64,000 bases of DNA from Pseudomonas aylmerensis (GTDB lineage Bacteria; Pseudomonadota; Gammaproteobacteria; Pseudomonadales; Pseudomonadaceae): positions 124,001-188,000 of the forward strand of contig NZ_MAUE01000026.1 of NCBI RefSeq assembly GCF_001702265.1, written 5' to 3'. The notes beneath the pieces were generated by a model. That model saw nothing but the letters and a program-made list of their open reading frames with translations, did no database searches and was not told the origin of the DNA. Below are positions 34,344-43,539 of the stretch, in pieces (within the stretch, counting starts at the first letter, position 1; the number at the start of each line of letters is the position of its first letter). The translations under genes were made by a program, and so were the position numbers.

Positions 34344-35678
34344 ATGTTGCCAGCAGAAACCCAGCGCATCATCGACAAGCACGGGATCAAGTACGTGCTT
34401 GCGCAGTTTGTGGATATACACGGTGCGGCCAAGACCAAGTCGGTGCCGATTTGCGGGCTCAAGACCGTGGCCGAAGAGGGCGCGGGCTTTGCCGGGTTTG
34501 CCATCAGCGGCATGGGCATGGAGCCCCACGGTCCGGACTTCATGGCGCGCGGTGACCTGTCCACGCTGACGCCGGTGCCGTGGCAACCGGGTTATGGGCG
34601 CGTGGTGTGCGTCGGGCATGTCGATGGCAAGCCCCATCCCTACGACAGCCGCTACGTGCTGCAGCAGCAGGTGCAGCGCCTGCAGGACAAGGGCTGGACC
34701 CTCAACACCGGCCTGGAACCCGAATTCAACCTGATGCGCCGCGACGAGCAGGGCAAGCTGCAACTGGTCGACCCCAGCGATAACCTCGACAAACCCTGCT
34801 ACGACTACAAGGGCCTGTCGCGTTCGCGCGAGTTCCTCGAGCGCCTGACCGAAGCCTTGCAGGCGGTGGATTTCGAGGTCTATCAAATCGACCACGAAGA
34901 CGCCAACGGCCAGTTCGAGATCAACTACACCTACAGCGACGCGCTGACCTCGGCCGACCGCTTTACCTTCTTTCGCATGGCCGCCGGCGAGATCGCCAAT
35001 GACCTGGGCATGATCTGCTCCTTCATGCCCAAGCCCGACCCGAAACGCGCTGGCAACGGCATGCACTTTCACCTGTCGATCAGCAGCGCCGAGAACAAAA
35101 ACCTGTTCCATGACGCCAGCGATCCGAGCGGCATGGGCCTGTCGAAACTGGCCTATCACTTCGCCGCCGGTTTGCTCGCCCATGGCCCGGCGTTGTGTGC
35201 GTTCGCCGCACCTACGGTCAACTCCTACAAGCGCCTGGTCGTGGGCAACTCGTTGTCCGGCGCCACCTGGGCCCCGGCCTTTATCGCCTTTGGCGCCAAC
35301 AACCGTTCGGCGATGGTGCGCGTGCCGTATGGCCGCCTGGAATTTCGCCTGCCTGATGCCGGCTGCAACCCGTACCTGGTCAGCGCCGCGATCATCGCGG
35401 CAGGCCTGGATGGCATCGACCGCCAGTTGGAAATCGACCACGTCTGCAACGAGAACCTCTACAGCCTGAGCCTGGAGCAGATCGCCGAGCGCGGCATCAA
35501 GACCCTGCCGCAATCCCTCAAGGAAGCCTGCGACGCGCTGGAAGCCGACCCGCTGTTTGCCGAGGTGCTCGGCCCGCAGATCGTGGGCGAATTCATCAAG
35601 CTCAAGCGCATGGAGTGGGTGGAGTACAGCCGCCATGTGAGCGACTGGGAAGTCGCGCGCTACACCGAATTTTTCTGA
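34344..35678 (+). CDS. gmaS: Gamma-glutamylmethylamide synthetase (glutamine synthetase family)
   Basis: The 444-residue protein is of the glutamine synthetase fold, with EPEFNLMRRDEQGK, QIDHEDANGQFEINYTYSDA, the ATP-site GNGMHFHLSISS and VPYGRLEFRLPDAGCNPYLV. This branch (GlnT/type III-like) joins glutamate and methylamine with ATP to give gamma-glutamylmethylamide, and the order gmaS-mgsABC matches known N-methylglutamate clusters. The ATG at 34344 follows GAGGAG. An ordinary glutamine synthetase would not sit in this operon. Related enzymes act on ethylamine or isopropylamine, so strict methylamine specificity is inferred. Confidence 0.9.
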   Translation: MLPAETQRIIDKHGIKYVLAQFVDIHGAAKTKSVPICGLKTVAEEGAGFAGFAISGMGMEPHGPDFMARGDLSTLTPVPWQPGYGRVVCVGHVDGKPHPYDSRYVLQQQVQRLQDKGWTLNTGLEPEFNLMRRDEQGKLQLVDPSDNLDKPCYDYKGLSRSREFLERLTEALQAVDFEVYQIDHEDANGQFEINYTYSDALTSADRFTFFRMAAGEIANDLGMICSFMPKPDPKRAGNGMHFHLSISSAENKNLFHDASDPSGMGLSKLAYHFAAGLLAHGPALCAFAAPTVNSYKRLVVGNSLSGATWAPAFIAFGANNRSAMVRVPYGRLEFRLPDAGCNPYLVSAAIIAAGLDGIDRQLEIDHVCNENLYSLSLEQIAERGIKTLPQSLKEACDALEADPLFAEVLGPQIVGEFIKLKRMEWVEYSRHVSDWEVARYTEFF

Positions 35679-35810
35679 GGCAACGGGCGGCAGCTGTGAG
35701 TTGCAAGCTGCAAGTCAAGGCGGTGGTAGGGGCCGCTCCAAGTCATCTGTCTACCCGGCTTGCTTGCAGTTTTGCAGCTGGCCACCCAGAACAAAGTGAG
35801 GACTGCTCTT

Positions 35811-36716
35811 ATGTGTGGAATCGTAGGTCTGTACCTGAAAAATCCCCGACTGGAACCCCAGCTCGGCAAGCTGTTTGAACCGATGCTGCAGGCCATGACC
35901 GACCGCGGTCCGGACAGCGCGGGCTTCGCCATCTACGGCGATGAGGTCGCCGACGGCTGGGTCAAGTTGACCTTGCAGGCGACCACTGAAGCCTTCGACT
36001 GGAAGGCCTTGATGGGCGAACTCGAAGGGCGCCTGGGTTGCTCGCTGGATTGGTTCCAGAACGCCAGCGCGGCGGTATTGAAGATCCACGCCGACGAGGC
36101 GCCGGTGCGCCTGGCCCTGGCCGAACTGGCGCCGAGCGTGCGCATCATGAGCGCCGGGCAAAGCATCGAAATCCTCAAGGGCATGGGCTTGCCCGAGGAG
36201 ATTTCCCAGCGCTTCGGCCTGGCGGGCATGCAAGGCAGCCACATCATCGGGCACACGCGCATGGCCACCGAAAGCGCGGTGACCATGGAAGGCAGCCACC
36301 CGTTTTCCACCGGAGCCGACCTGTGCCTGGTGCACAACGGCTCGCTGTCGAACCACTTCCGCCTGCGCCAGGAACTCAAGCGCGAAGGCATTCATTTCGA
36401 GACCGACAACGACACCGAAGTCGCCGCCGGCTATCTGACCTGGCGCCTGCAACAGGGCGATTCGCTCAAAGAGGCGCTGGACCATTCCCTGCAGGACCTC
36501 GACGGCTTCTTCACCTTTGCCATCGGCACGCGCAACGGCTTTGCGGTGATCCGCGATCCGATTGCGTGCAAGCCGGCGATCCTCGCCGAGACCGACGACT
36601 ACGTGGCCATGGCCTCCGAATACCAGGCGCTGTCGAGCCTGCCGGGCATCGAGAACGCGCGGATCTGGGAGCCGGCACCGGCCACTTTGTATATCTGGGA
36701 ACGCCAGTCAGCTTAA
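35811..36716 (+). CDS. mgsA: N-methylglutamate synthase subunit A (class II glutamine amidotransferase)
   Basis: The 301-residue protein begins MCGIVGLYLKNPRLEPQLGK, placing the catalytic nucleophile at Cys2 once Met1 is removed, which fixes the start at 35811. It has the amidotransferase motifs MTDRGPDSAGFAIYG, HTRMATESAVT and LVHNGSLSNHF. It corresponds to the first domain of glutamate synthase and should hydrolyse the amide donor. It is followed by mgsB after 11 bases. Homologs called GlxB occur in related clusters. Confidence 0.9.
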   Translation: MCGIVGLYLKNPRLEPQLGKLFEPMLQAMTDRGPDSAGFAIYGDEVADGWVKLTLQATTEAFDWKALMGELEGRLGCSLDWFQNASAAVLKIHADEAPVRLALAELAPSVRIMSAGQSIEILKGMGLPEEISQRFGLAGMQGSHIIGHTRMATESAVTMEGSHPFSTGADLCLVHNGSLSNHFRLRQELKREGIHFETDNDTEVAAGYLTWRLQQGDSLKEALDHSLQDLDGFFTFAIGTRNGFAVIRDPIACKPAILAETDDYVAMASEYQALSSLPGIENARIWEPAPATLYIWERQSA

Positions 36717-36727
36717 GGAGCGCACAC

Positions 36728-37402
36728 ATGAAAACCATCGATCTTTCCACCGCCACTGTGCGTGACCTCAACCAGGCGCTGCATGCGCAAGTGCTCGACC
36801 ACGAATGGCGCGTGACCCATTCCAACGGCAAGCACAACCTGGCCGTGGGCGTGAACCAGCCGGTGTCCATCGATATCGAGGGCCACGCCGGCTACTACTG
36901 CGCGGGCATGAACCAACAGGCCTCGATCACCGTGCACGGCAATGTCGGCGTGGGCTGCGCCGAGAACATGATGTCGGGTTCGGTGCGCGTCAAAGGCAGC
37001 GCGTCCCAGGCGGCCGGGGCCACGGCCCACGGCGGCCTGCTGGTGATTGAAGGCGATGCCGGCGCGCGTTGCGGGATCTCCATGAAGGGCATCGACATTG
37101 TCGTCGGCGGCAGCATCGGCCATATGAGCTGCTTCATGGGCCAGGCCGGGCGCCTGGTGGTGTGCGGCGATGCCGGCGATGCGCTGGGCGACTCGTTGTA
37201 CGAGACCCACATCTACGTGAAAGGCACGGTGGAGTCCCTGGGCTCGGACTGCGTCGAAAAAGAGATGCGCAGCGAGCACCTGCAAGAGCTGCAGGAACTG
37301 CTCGACCGTGCCGGCTTCGCCCACCAGGCGGCGGATTTCAAGCGCTACGGCTCGGCCCGCCAGCTGTACAACTTCAAAGTCGATAACGCCTCCGCGTACT
37401 GA
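36728..37402 (+). CDS. mgsB: N-methylglutamate synthase subunit B (GltB-C / GlxC-like)
   Basis: The 224-residue protein is a right-handed beta-helix with regularly spaced glycines (YYCAGMNQQASITVHGNVGV, CFMGQAGRLVVCGDAGDALG), as in the C-terminal GXGXG domain of glutamate synthase. It provides a structural scaffold for MgsA and MgsC. The ATG at 36728 is preceded by AAGGAG; a longer in-frame reading upstream overlaps mgsA in another frame and is not real. Confidence 0.9.
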   Translation: MKTIDLSTATVRDLNQALHAQVLDHEWRVTHSNGKHNLAVGVNQPVSIDIEGHAGYYCAGMNQQASITVHGNVGVGCAENMMSGSVRVKGSASQAAGATAHGGLLVIEGDAGARCGISMKGIDIVVGGSIGHMSCFMGQAGRLVVCGDAGDALGDSLYETHIYVKGTVESLGSDCVEKEMRSEHLQELQELLDRAGFAHQAADFKRYGSARQLYNFKVDNASAY

Positions 37403-37417
37403 TCAGGAGCTACAACC

Positions 37418-38740
37418 ATGAGTGAACAAACCCCTCCGGTACTGCGCGAGTCGGCCACCTTCGACCGCCTGACCATCCAGGAAATCCAGCGTGCGGCCGA
37501 AACCGGTATCTACGATATTCGCGGCGGCGGCACCAAGCGCAAGTTGCCGCACTTCGATGACTTGCTGCTGCTCGGCGCGAGCGTGTCGCGTTACCCGCTC
37601 GAAGGCTATCGCGAGAAGTGCGGCACCGACGTGATTCTTGGCAATCGCTTTGCCAAGAAGCCGATCCACCTGAAGATCCCGGTGACCATCGCCGGCATGA
37701 GCTTCGGGGCGTTGTCGGCGAATGCCAAGGAAGCCCTGGGCCGTGGCGCGACCATCGCCGGCACCAGCACCACCACCGGTGACGGCGGCATGACCCCGGA
37801 AGAGCGCGGCCAGTCCCAGCACCTGGTGTACCAGTACCTGCCGTCGCGCTACGGCATGAACCCCGACGATTTGCGCAAGGCCGACGCCATCGAGATCGTC
37901 CTCGGCCAGGGCGCCAAGCCCGGCGGTGGCGGGATGCTGCTCGGCATGAAGGTCACCGAGCGCGTGGCCGGCATGCGCACCTTGCCGATCGGTGTGGACC
38001 AGCGCAGTGCCTGCCGTCACCCGGACTGGACCGGCCCGGACGACCTGGCGATCAAGATTGCCGAGCTGCGCGAAATCACCGACTGGGAGAAACCGATCTA
38101 CGTGAAGATCGGCGCGAGCCGGCCTTATTACGACGTGAAGCTGGCCGTCAAGGCGGGCGCGGATGTGATCGTGCTCGACGGCATGCAAGGCGGCACGGCG
38201 GCGACCCAGGAAGTGTTTATCGAGCACGTCGGCATTCCAATTCTGTCGGCGATCCCGCAAGCGGTACAGGCTTTGCAAGAGATGGGCATGCACCGCAAGG
38301 TCCAGTTGATCGTGTCGGGCGGGATCCGCAACGGGGCCGACGTGGCCAAGGCCATGGCGATGGGCGCGGATGCGGTCGCCATCGGTACGGCGGCGCTGAT
38401 TGCCCTGGGCGATAACCACCCACGGCTGGATGCGGAACTGAAAAAGATCGGCTCGGCCGCCGGCTACTACGACGACTGGCAGAACGGCCGCGACCCGGCC
38501 GGCATTACCACCCAGGACCCGGAACTGTCCAAGCGCCTCGACCCGGTGGAAGGCGGGCGGCGGTTGGCCAACTACCTGCGGGTGATGGTGCTGGAAGCGC
38601 AGACCATGGCGCGGGCGTGCGGCAAGTCGCACCTGCACAACCTCGACCCCGAGGACCTGGTGGCGCTGACCGTGGAATCGGCGGCGATGGCCCGGGTGCC
38701 GTTGGCAGGAACCAGCTGGGTGCCCGGTTCCGGCTACTGA
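37418..38740 (+). CDS. mgsC: N-methylglutamate synthase subunit C (FMN glutamate synthase domain)
   Basis: The 440-residue protein corresponds to the FMN-binding barrel of glutamate synthase, with AGMSFGALSANAKEALGRGA, GEGGM-like TTTGDGGMTPEER, PGGGGMLLG, VLDGMQGGTAATQEVF and IVSGGIRNGADVAKAMAMGA. It makes N-methylglutamate with MgsA and MgsB. The family's [3Fe-4S]-linked cysteines are represented by RSACRHPDW. It is 15 bases after mgsB. Homologs (GlxD) exist in pseudomonads that use amines as nitrogen source. Confidence 0.9.
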   Translation: MSEQTPPVLRESATFDRLTIQEIQRAAETGIYDIRGGGTKRKLPHFDDLLLLGASVSRYPLEGYREKCGTDVILGNRFAKKPIHLKIPVTIAGMSFGALSANAKEALGRGATIAGTSTTTGDGGMTPEERGQSQHLVYQYLPSRYGMNPDDLRKADAIEIVLGQGAKPGGGGMLLGMKVTERVAGMRTLPIGVDQRSACRHPDWTGPDDLAIKIAELREITDWEKPIYVKIGASRPYYDVKLAVKAGADVIVLDGMQGGTAATQEVFIEHVGIPILSAIPQAVQALQEMGMHRKVQLIVSGGIRNGADVAKAMAMGADAVAIGTAALIALGDNHPRLDAELKKIGSAAGYYDDWQNGRDPAGITTQDPELSKRLDPVEGGRRLANYLRVMVLEAQTMARACGKSHLHNLDPEDLVALTVESAAMARVPLAGTSWVPGSGY

Positions 38741-38756
38741 GCCTGGCGTCATACCT

Positions 38757-38830
38757 GTGGCGAGGGCGCTTGCTGCCGTTCAGCGCAGCTGCAGCCGGCG
38801 TTTTAGGGCTGCGTAAGCGCCCTCGCCACG
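38757..38830. repeat. Inverted repeat between mgsC and amt
   Basis: TGTGGCGAGGGCGCTT at 38757-38772 pairs with AAGCGCCCTCGCCAC at 38815-38829, with a second GC-rich pairing inside. It lies in a 185-base gap on one transcript and could lower read-through into amt. AGGAG at 38913 then serves amt. Confidence 0.7.
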
Positions 38831-38925
38831 ACAGATAGGCTAATCAAGGAGCCCGCCAAGAGGCTCTCCTAACAACAACTGCTCGCTGCCAGGCATATCC
38901 CATTTCTTTCGCAGGAGCTTTGAAT

Positions 38926-40251
38926 ATGGTCAATCGTCTTCTCGGCAAGTCCCTCTTCGGGTTATTGGCCGCCAGTGCCTTCGCACCTTTGGCACAGGCC
39001 GCCGATGCACCCACCTTGAACACCGGCAGCACCGCCTGGATGGTCACCGCCGCCGTGCTGGTGCTGTTCATGTGCCTGCCGGGGCTCGCGTTGTTCTATG
39101 GCGGCCTGGTCCGTGCGAAAAACATGCTCTCGCTGTTCACCCAATGTTTCGGCATCGCCGGCCTGGTGGGCGTGCTGTGGGTGATCTACGGCTACAGCAT
39201 GGTGGTCGACACCACCGGCATGGTCGAAGGGCAGGTGACGTTCAACAGTTTTGTCGGCGGTTTGAGCCGTGCCTTCCTGGCCGGCATGACCCCCGAAAGC
39301 CTGGTGGGGGATATCCCGGAAGGTGTGTTCGTGACCTTCCAGATGACCTTCGCCATCATCACCCCCGCGCTGATCGCCGGGGCGTTTGCCGAACGCATGA
39401 AGTTCTCGGCGGCGCTGTGGTTCATGGCCATCTGGTTCACCCTGGTGTATGCCCCGGTGGCGCATATGGTCTGGGGCGGTTCGGGGGCCTTGATGCATAA
39501 CTGGGGCGTGCTCGATTTTGCCGGCGGCACCGCCGTGCACATCAACGCCGGTGTGGCTGCGCTCGCCGCGTGCCTGATCCTCGGCAAGCGCAAGGGCTAC
39601 CAGAACACGCCGATGCCTGCGCACAACCTAAGCCTGACCATGGTCGGCGCGGCGATGCTCTGGGTCGGCTGGTTCGGCTTCAACATCGGCTCCGGCGGCG
39701 GGCTCAACGGCCTTTCCGGGATTGTCATGCTCAATACCCAACTGGGCGCGTGTGCCGGGATCCTCGGCTGGATGTTCACCGAGTGGTTCAAGGTCGGCAA
39801 ACCGAGTGCCCTCGGCCTGGCCAGCGGCGCGTTGGCCGGTCTGGTCGGGATCACCCCGGCGTGCGCCTATGTGGGCGTCGGCGGCGCGTTGGCCATCGGC
39901 TTGCTGTGCGGGGTGTTCTGCTACCTCAGCGTGACTGTGTTGAAACGCCGCTTCGGCTACGACGACAGCCTCGACGTGTTCGGCCTGCACGGCATCGGCG
40001 GCATGATCGGCGCGGTGTTGACCGGCGTGTTCTGCGTACCGTCCATGGGCGGACTGGTCGAAGGCGTGACCATGGGCGGCCAGGTCGTGGCGCAGATCAA
40101 AGGGGCCGTGCTGACCACCGTGTACTGCTTCGCGATCAGCTGGATCATCCTCAAAGTCATCAACGCCCTGATCGGCCTGCGTGCCCATGAATCGGTGGAA
40201 GACATGGGGCTGGACCTGGCCGAGCATAACGAGCGCGCTTACAACCACTGA
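38926..40251 (+). CDS. amt: Ammonium/methylammonium transporter
   Basis: The 441-residue AmtB-family protein has an N-terminal signal sequence ending ALAQA-like (APLAQA) and then eleven membrane segments. It has AMTPESLVGDIPEGVFVTFQ-type loops, HMVWGGSGALMHNWGVLDFA, HINAGVAALAACLILGKRKG (pore histidine) and GLHGIGGMIGAVLTGVF (second pore histidine). AGGAG eight bases before the ATG at 38926 fixes the start. No glnK lies beside it, so it is probably not the housekeeping AmtB but a dedicated importer of methylammonium or ammonium. Confidence 0.92.
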   Translation: MVNRLLGKSLFGLLAASAFAPLAQAADAPTLNTGSTAWMVTAAVLVLFMCLPGLALFYGGLVRAKNMLSLFTQCFGIAGLVGVLWVIYGYSMVVDTTGMVEGQVTFNSFVGGLSRAFLAGMTPESLVGDIPEGVFVTFQMTFAIITPALIAGAFAERMKFSAALWFMAIWFTLVYAPVAHMVWGGSGALMHNWGVLDFAGGTAVHINAGVAALAACLILGKRKGYQNTPMPAHNLSLTMVGAAMLWVGWFGFNIGSGGGLNGLSGIVMLNTQLGACAGILGWMFTEWFKVGKPSALGLASGALAGLVGITPACAYVGVGGALAIGLLCGVFCYLSVTVLKRRFGYDDSLDVFGLHGIGGMIGAVLTGVFCVPSMGGLVEGVTMGGQVVAQIKGAVLTTVYCFAISWIILKVINALIGLRAHESVEDMGLDLAEHNERAYNH

Positions 40252-40262
40252 TCACAACCCAA

Positions 40263-40805
40263 ACCTGTAAGAGCTGGCTTGCTGGCGATAGCGGTGGATC
40301 AGTCAAAGCATAAGGTGACTGACACACCGCCATCGCCGGCAAGCCAGCTCCCACAGGGGTTTTGTGTTGTGATTCAGATCACTGCCAGCCTGGCCTGCCT
40401 AACAAGCGGGCGCCCTCCACAATCGACCGGTCACCTCGAAAAAATGTGGGAGCTGGCTTGCCTGCGAAAGCGGTGTGCCAGGCGCAGAAAATGCCAGCAA
40501 TGCCGCCGCCTTCGCAGCCTCGCCGGGGCTCGACAACTCCCACACTTGGGCTGCGTCGCGCCGGATATTGCGATCACCCTGGGGATTGAAATAAGGGCGA
40601 CTCCGCCAGCTCCCACAGGGGTTTTGTGTTGTGGTTCAGATCACTGCCAGCCTGGCCTGCCTAACAAGCGGGCACCCTCCACAAGCGACCGGACACCTCG
40701 AAAAAATGTGGGAGCTGGCTTGCCTGCGAAAGCGCTGGATCAGTCAAAGCATAAGGTGACTGACACACCGCCATCGCTGGCAAACCAGCTCCTGCAGGGG
40801 GGCAT
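40263..40805. repeat. REPIN cluster with a 125-base direct duplication
   Basis: This 554-base gap has no gene. It holds REP palindromes based on GAGCTGGCTTGC at about 40268-40355, 40447 and 40707-40798. A segment from 40344 to 40472 (GCCAGCTCCCACAGGGG, then TTTTGTGTTGTGATTCAG and on to GCGAAAGCG) is repeated at 40605-40734 with few changes. The phrase GATCAGTCAAAGCATAAGG also recurs near 40295 and 40737. Recombination between REPs is the likely origin. Confidence 0.85.
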
Positions 40806-41720
40806 TCAGGGCACGGCCAGGGCCAGGGGCCGGGCAGTGCGCTGGAGTTGGCTGGCCACCAGGGTGTTTTTCAGCAGGTAGGCGATGGTCATCGGCCCGA
40901 CACCGCCGGGCACCGGGGTGATTGCGCTGGCCACCGTGCGAGCGCTGGCGTAATCGACGTCGCCCACCAACCGCGTGCCGGTCTCGGTGTTGATGCGGTT
41001 GATACCCACGTCAATTACCACCGCGCCTGGCTTCAGCCAGCTGGCGTCGATCAACTGCGGGCGGCCGACGGCGGCGACGACGATGTCGGCCAGGCGGCAC
41101 AACGCCGGTGCATCGACACTGCGCGAATGCACCACGCTGACCGAGCAGTTGGCCTGCAGCAGCAGGGTCGCCATCGGTTTGCCGACGATGTTCGAACGGC
41201 CGATGACCACCGCGTGCATTCCGCTCAAATCACCGCAGGTTTCATACAGCAGGCGCATGCAGCCGCTGGGCGTGCAGGGCGTCAGCACCTCGATGCCTTG
41301 CACCAGGCCGCCGACGTTTTCGCGGTGGAAGCCGTCCACGTCCTTGATCGGGTCAATCGCGTGAATCACCGCCGCCTCGTCGATATGCCCCGGCAGCGGC
41401 AGCTGCACGAGGATGCCATTGACCGACGCATCGGCATTCAACTGCGCCAGCAGGGCCAGCACCTGCGCCTGGGTGGCGTCATCCGGCAGCCGGTATTCAA
41501 GCGAGCGAATCCCGACTTCCTTGGCGCGCAGCAGTTTATTGCGCACGTAGACATGGCTGGCCGGGTCATCGCCCACCAGCAGTACCGCCAGGGCAGGGTA
41601 GATCTGTTGCGTGGCGAGCACCTGGACCTCTTCGCGAACCTCGTCGAGCACCCGGGCAGAGATGGCCTTGCCGTCGATATCGCGGGCAAGCGTGGGGAGA
41701 GAGCTGGTCAAAAGCGTCAC
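40806..41720 (-). CDS. folD: Methylene-THF dehydrogenase/cyclohydrolase FolD (copy 2)
   Basis: The 304-residue protein has YVRNKLLRAKEVGIRSLEYR, the IKDVDGFHRENVGG loop, VIGRSNIVGKPMATLLLQ and TPVPGGVGPMTIAYLLKNT. It oxidises methylene-THF produced by TMAO and DMA demethylation. It is the last gene of the nine-gene DMA/TMA unit, 66 bases after the permease. It resembles the copy at 31369 over its full length but differs at both ends, so this is an older paralog rather than a fresh duplication. Confidence 0.94.
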   Translation of the reverse strand: MTLLTSSLPTLARDIDGKAISARVLDEVREEVQVLATQQIYPALAVLLVGDDPASHVYVRNKLLRAKEVGIRSLEYRLPDDATQAQVLALLAQLNADASVNGILVQLPLPGHIDEAAVIHAIDPIKDVDGFHRENVGGLVQGIEVLTPCTPSGCMRLLYETCGDLSGMHAVVIGRSNIVGKPMATLLLQANCSVSVVHSRSVDAPALCRLADIVVAAVGRPQLIDASWLKPGAVVIDVGINRINTETGTRLVGDVDYASARTVASAITPVPGGVGPMTIAYLLKNTLVASQLQRTARPLALAVP

Positions 41721-41786
41721 CGTTGTCTGGAGAAATAGGGAGGCGCTGAGGGAACAGATCCCTCAGCGATAAGCAGCCCAGTGTGC

Positions 41787-43466
41787 TCAGGCTACCAGTT
41801 GATGGCAGGCATACACCACCAGTGCACCGGCAATCAGCGTGGCATAGGGCAGCCAGCCGGCGCGGCGTTGGCCGTCGCCGACCTGCAGATACAGGTCGCT
41901 GAGCATGGCGGCGGGGAAGCGACCTTTGTCCTGCACGTAGTGACGGAAGCAGAACACCGGCAAGATCAGCAGCGCCAGGAGCAAGCCGGTGACCAGCGTG
42001 CCCGCACCCCAGATGTCCGCACCCAGGCCCATGCAGGCCAGGTTGACGAAACTCAACACGCCACCTGCCGCGAGCAGCACGGTGGGCGCTTTGTACGGGC
42101 GCACCCAGTCGGGGCGGTCCAGGCGGTGAATCCAGCCGGCATTCAGGTTGAGGAAGTTGAAGATGATGTAGCTGACGTTGGACGCCGCGAGCACAAATAC
42201 ATAGTCCGACATCAACAACAGCAGCAGGTTGAACGACAGGTCGGTCCACATCGCCGCCGTCGGCGCGCCGTGTTCATTGGTGCGCCCCAGGTATTTGGGC
42301 AGCCAGCCATCCACCGACGCCTGATACAGCGTGCGTGACGAGCCGGACATTGAGGTCATGATTGCCAGCAGCGTCGCCAGCACCAACATGATCAGCACGA
42401 TATTGGCGACCACCTTGCCGCCGCCGATGCTGTCGGCCAGCACCTGGCCAACGCCCATGCCGCTGTAGATCGCTGGCGACAACAGGCCGCTGTACACCGC
42501 CGGTGTAACAATCGCGCCGCTGGCGTCAAGCACCGCCGGGGTCACCAGTTGCCCCAGCCCGAGGCTGCCTTGAAACGCCAGCGGCACCAGGGTGAACACC
42601 AGGATGCACAGCAGGCCGGCGTAGAAGATGGCCTTGAAGGTGTCGCGCTTGGGGTCCTTGAACTCGCGGGTGTAGCACACCGCTGTTTCGAAGCCGTAGG
42701 TGGACCACGCGGCCATGAACAACCCGCCGGCCATCAGCGACCAGCCAGAGATATCCCAGGGCCCATCGATGACTTGCCCGGCCGCATCATGGGCCAGCGG
42801 GTACAGCGGCAGGAAGTTGGCCTGGGCCGCATCCCCGGTGAACAACGGCACCACGCCCACCAGCAGCAGCGGAATCAGCGAGGTGACACCGAGCACCAGG
42901 GTCAGGCGTGCCGAACGCAGGATGCCGCCGTGTTGCACGGCAAATACCGTGAGCAGGATCAACAGGCCGATGCCGAAGGTCGCGTTGATGCGCAGCGACA
43001 GGCCGCTTTTCACCCAGCCCAGGTCCAGCAAGGTCAGTTGCCAAGTGTTGATCAGTGCATCGGCAGGAAACAGCGCGGTGAGGATATACCCCGCCGCCAG
43101 CCCCGAACCGATGGACAGCACCGGCGACCACGCCAGCCAGTTGCACCACACCGACACCGGCGCGATCAGCTTGCTGTAGCGCACCCAGGCCACCGCGCCG
43201 TACACCGAGGCGCCGCCGGATTTGTGCGGGAACAGCCCGGCGATCTCGGCATAGGTAAAGGCCTGGATAAATCCGAACAGGATCGACACGATCCATACGA
43301 TCCACGCCGGCTTGCCGACCGTCGCAGCAATGGCGCCAATAGAGAACAGCACCAGGGCGGGTACGCCACTGGCGACCCAGAACGCCCCGCGCCAATCGAT
43401 CTTGCGGTGCAGGCTGCCCACCGAACTGGCGGCCTGCGGTACTGCCTCGAACGTCGTCGCTTCCAT
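41787..43466 (-). CDS. APC-family permease, probable methylated-amine transporter
   Basis: The 559-residue membrane protein has about 13-14 hydrophobic segments. APC features include FTYAEIAGLFPHKSGGASVY in the first part and CYTREFKDPKRDTFKAIFY between later segments. It lies between tdm and folD in the DMA/TMA operon, which suggests uptake of TMA, TMAO, DMA or a related amine. Marine bacteria mainly use ABC or BCCT carriers for these, so an APC carrier would be a different solution. The transport role is certain; the substrate is inferred from position. Confidence 0.82.
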   Translation of the reverse strand: MEATTFEAVPQAASSVGSLHRKIDWRGAFWVASGVPALVLFSIGAIAATVGKPAWIVWIVSILFGFIQAFTYAEIAGLFPHKSGGASVYGAVAWVRYSKLIAPVSVWCNWLAWSPVLSIGSGLAAGYILTALFPADALINTWQLTLLDLGWVKSGLSLRINATFGIGLLILLTVFAVQHGGILRSARLTLVLGVTSLIPLLLVGVVPLFTGDAAQANFLPLYPLAHDAAGQVIDGPWDISGWSLMAGGLFMAAWSTYGFETAVCYTREFKDPKRDTFKAIFYAGLLCILVFTLVPLAFQGSLGLGQLVTPAVLDASGAIVTPAVYSGLLSPAIYSGMGVGQVLADSIGGGKVVANIVLIMLVLATLLAIMTSMSGSSRTLYQASVDGWLPKYLGRTNEHGAPTAAMWTDLSFNLLLLLMSDYVFVLAASNVSYIIFNFLNLNAGWIHRLDRPDWVRPYKAPTVLLAAGGVLSFVNLACMGLGADIWGAGTLVTGLLLALLILPVFCFRHYVQDKGRFPAAMLSDLYLQVGDGQRRAGWLPYATLIAGALVVYACHQLVA

Positions 43467-43539
43467 CTCTGTATTCCCATGTCTGAATAGCGTTTAAGTG
43501 GGGCAGTCAAAATGGGGTGGCACACGCGTATCGGAACGA

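Noticed and set aside
36038..37402. 454-codon version of mgsB
   Set aside because: The upstream two thirds of a kilobase overlap mgsA in another frame; AAGGAG and the family N-terminus place the start at 36728.
34344..38740. Ordinary glutamine synthetase and glutamate synthase
   Set aside because: The glutamate synthase domains are split into three small genes and ordered with a GlnT-type enzyme, the known gmaS-mgsABC layout.
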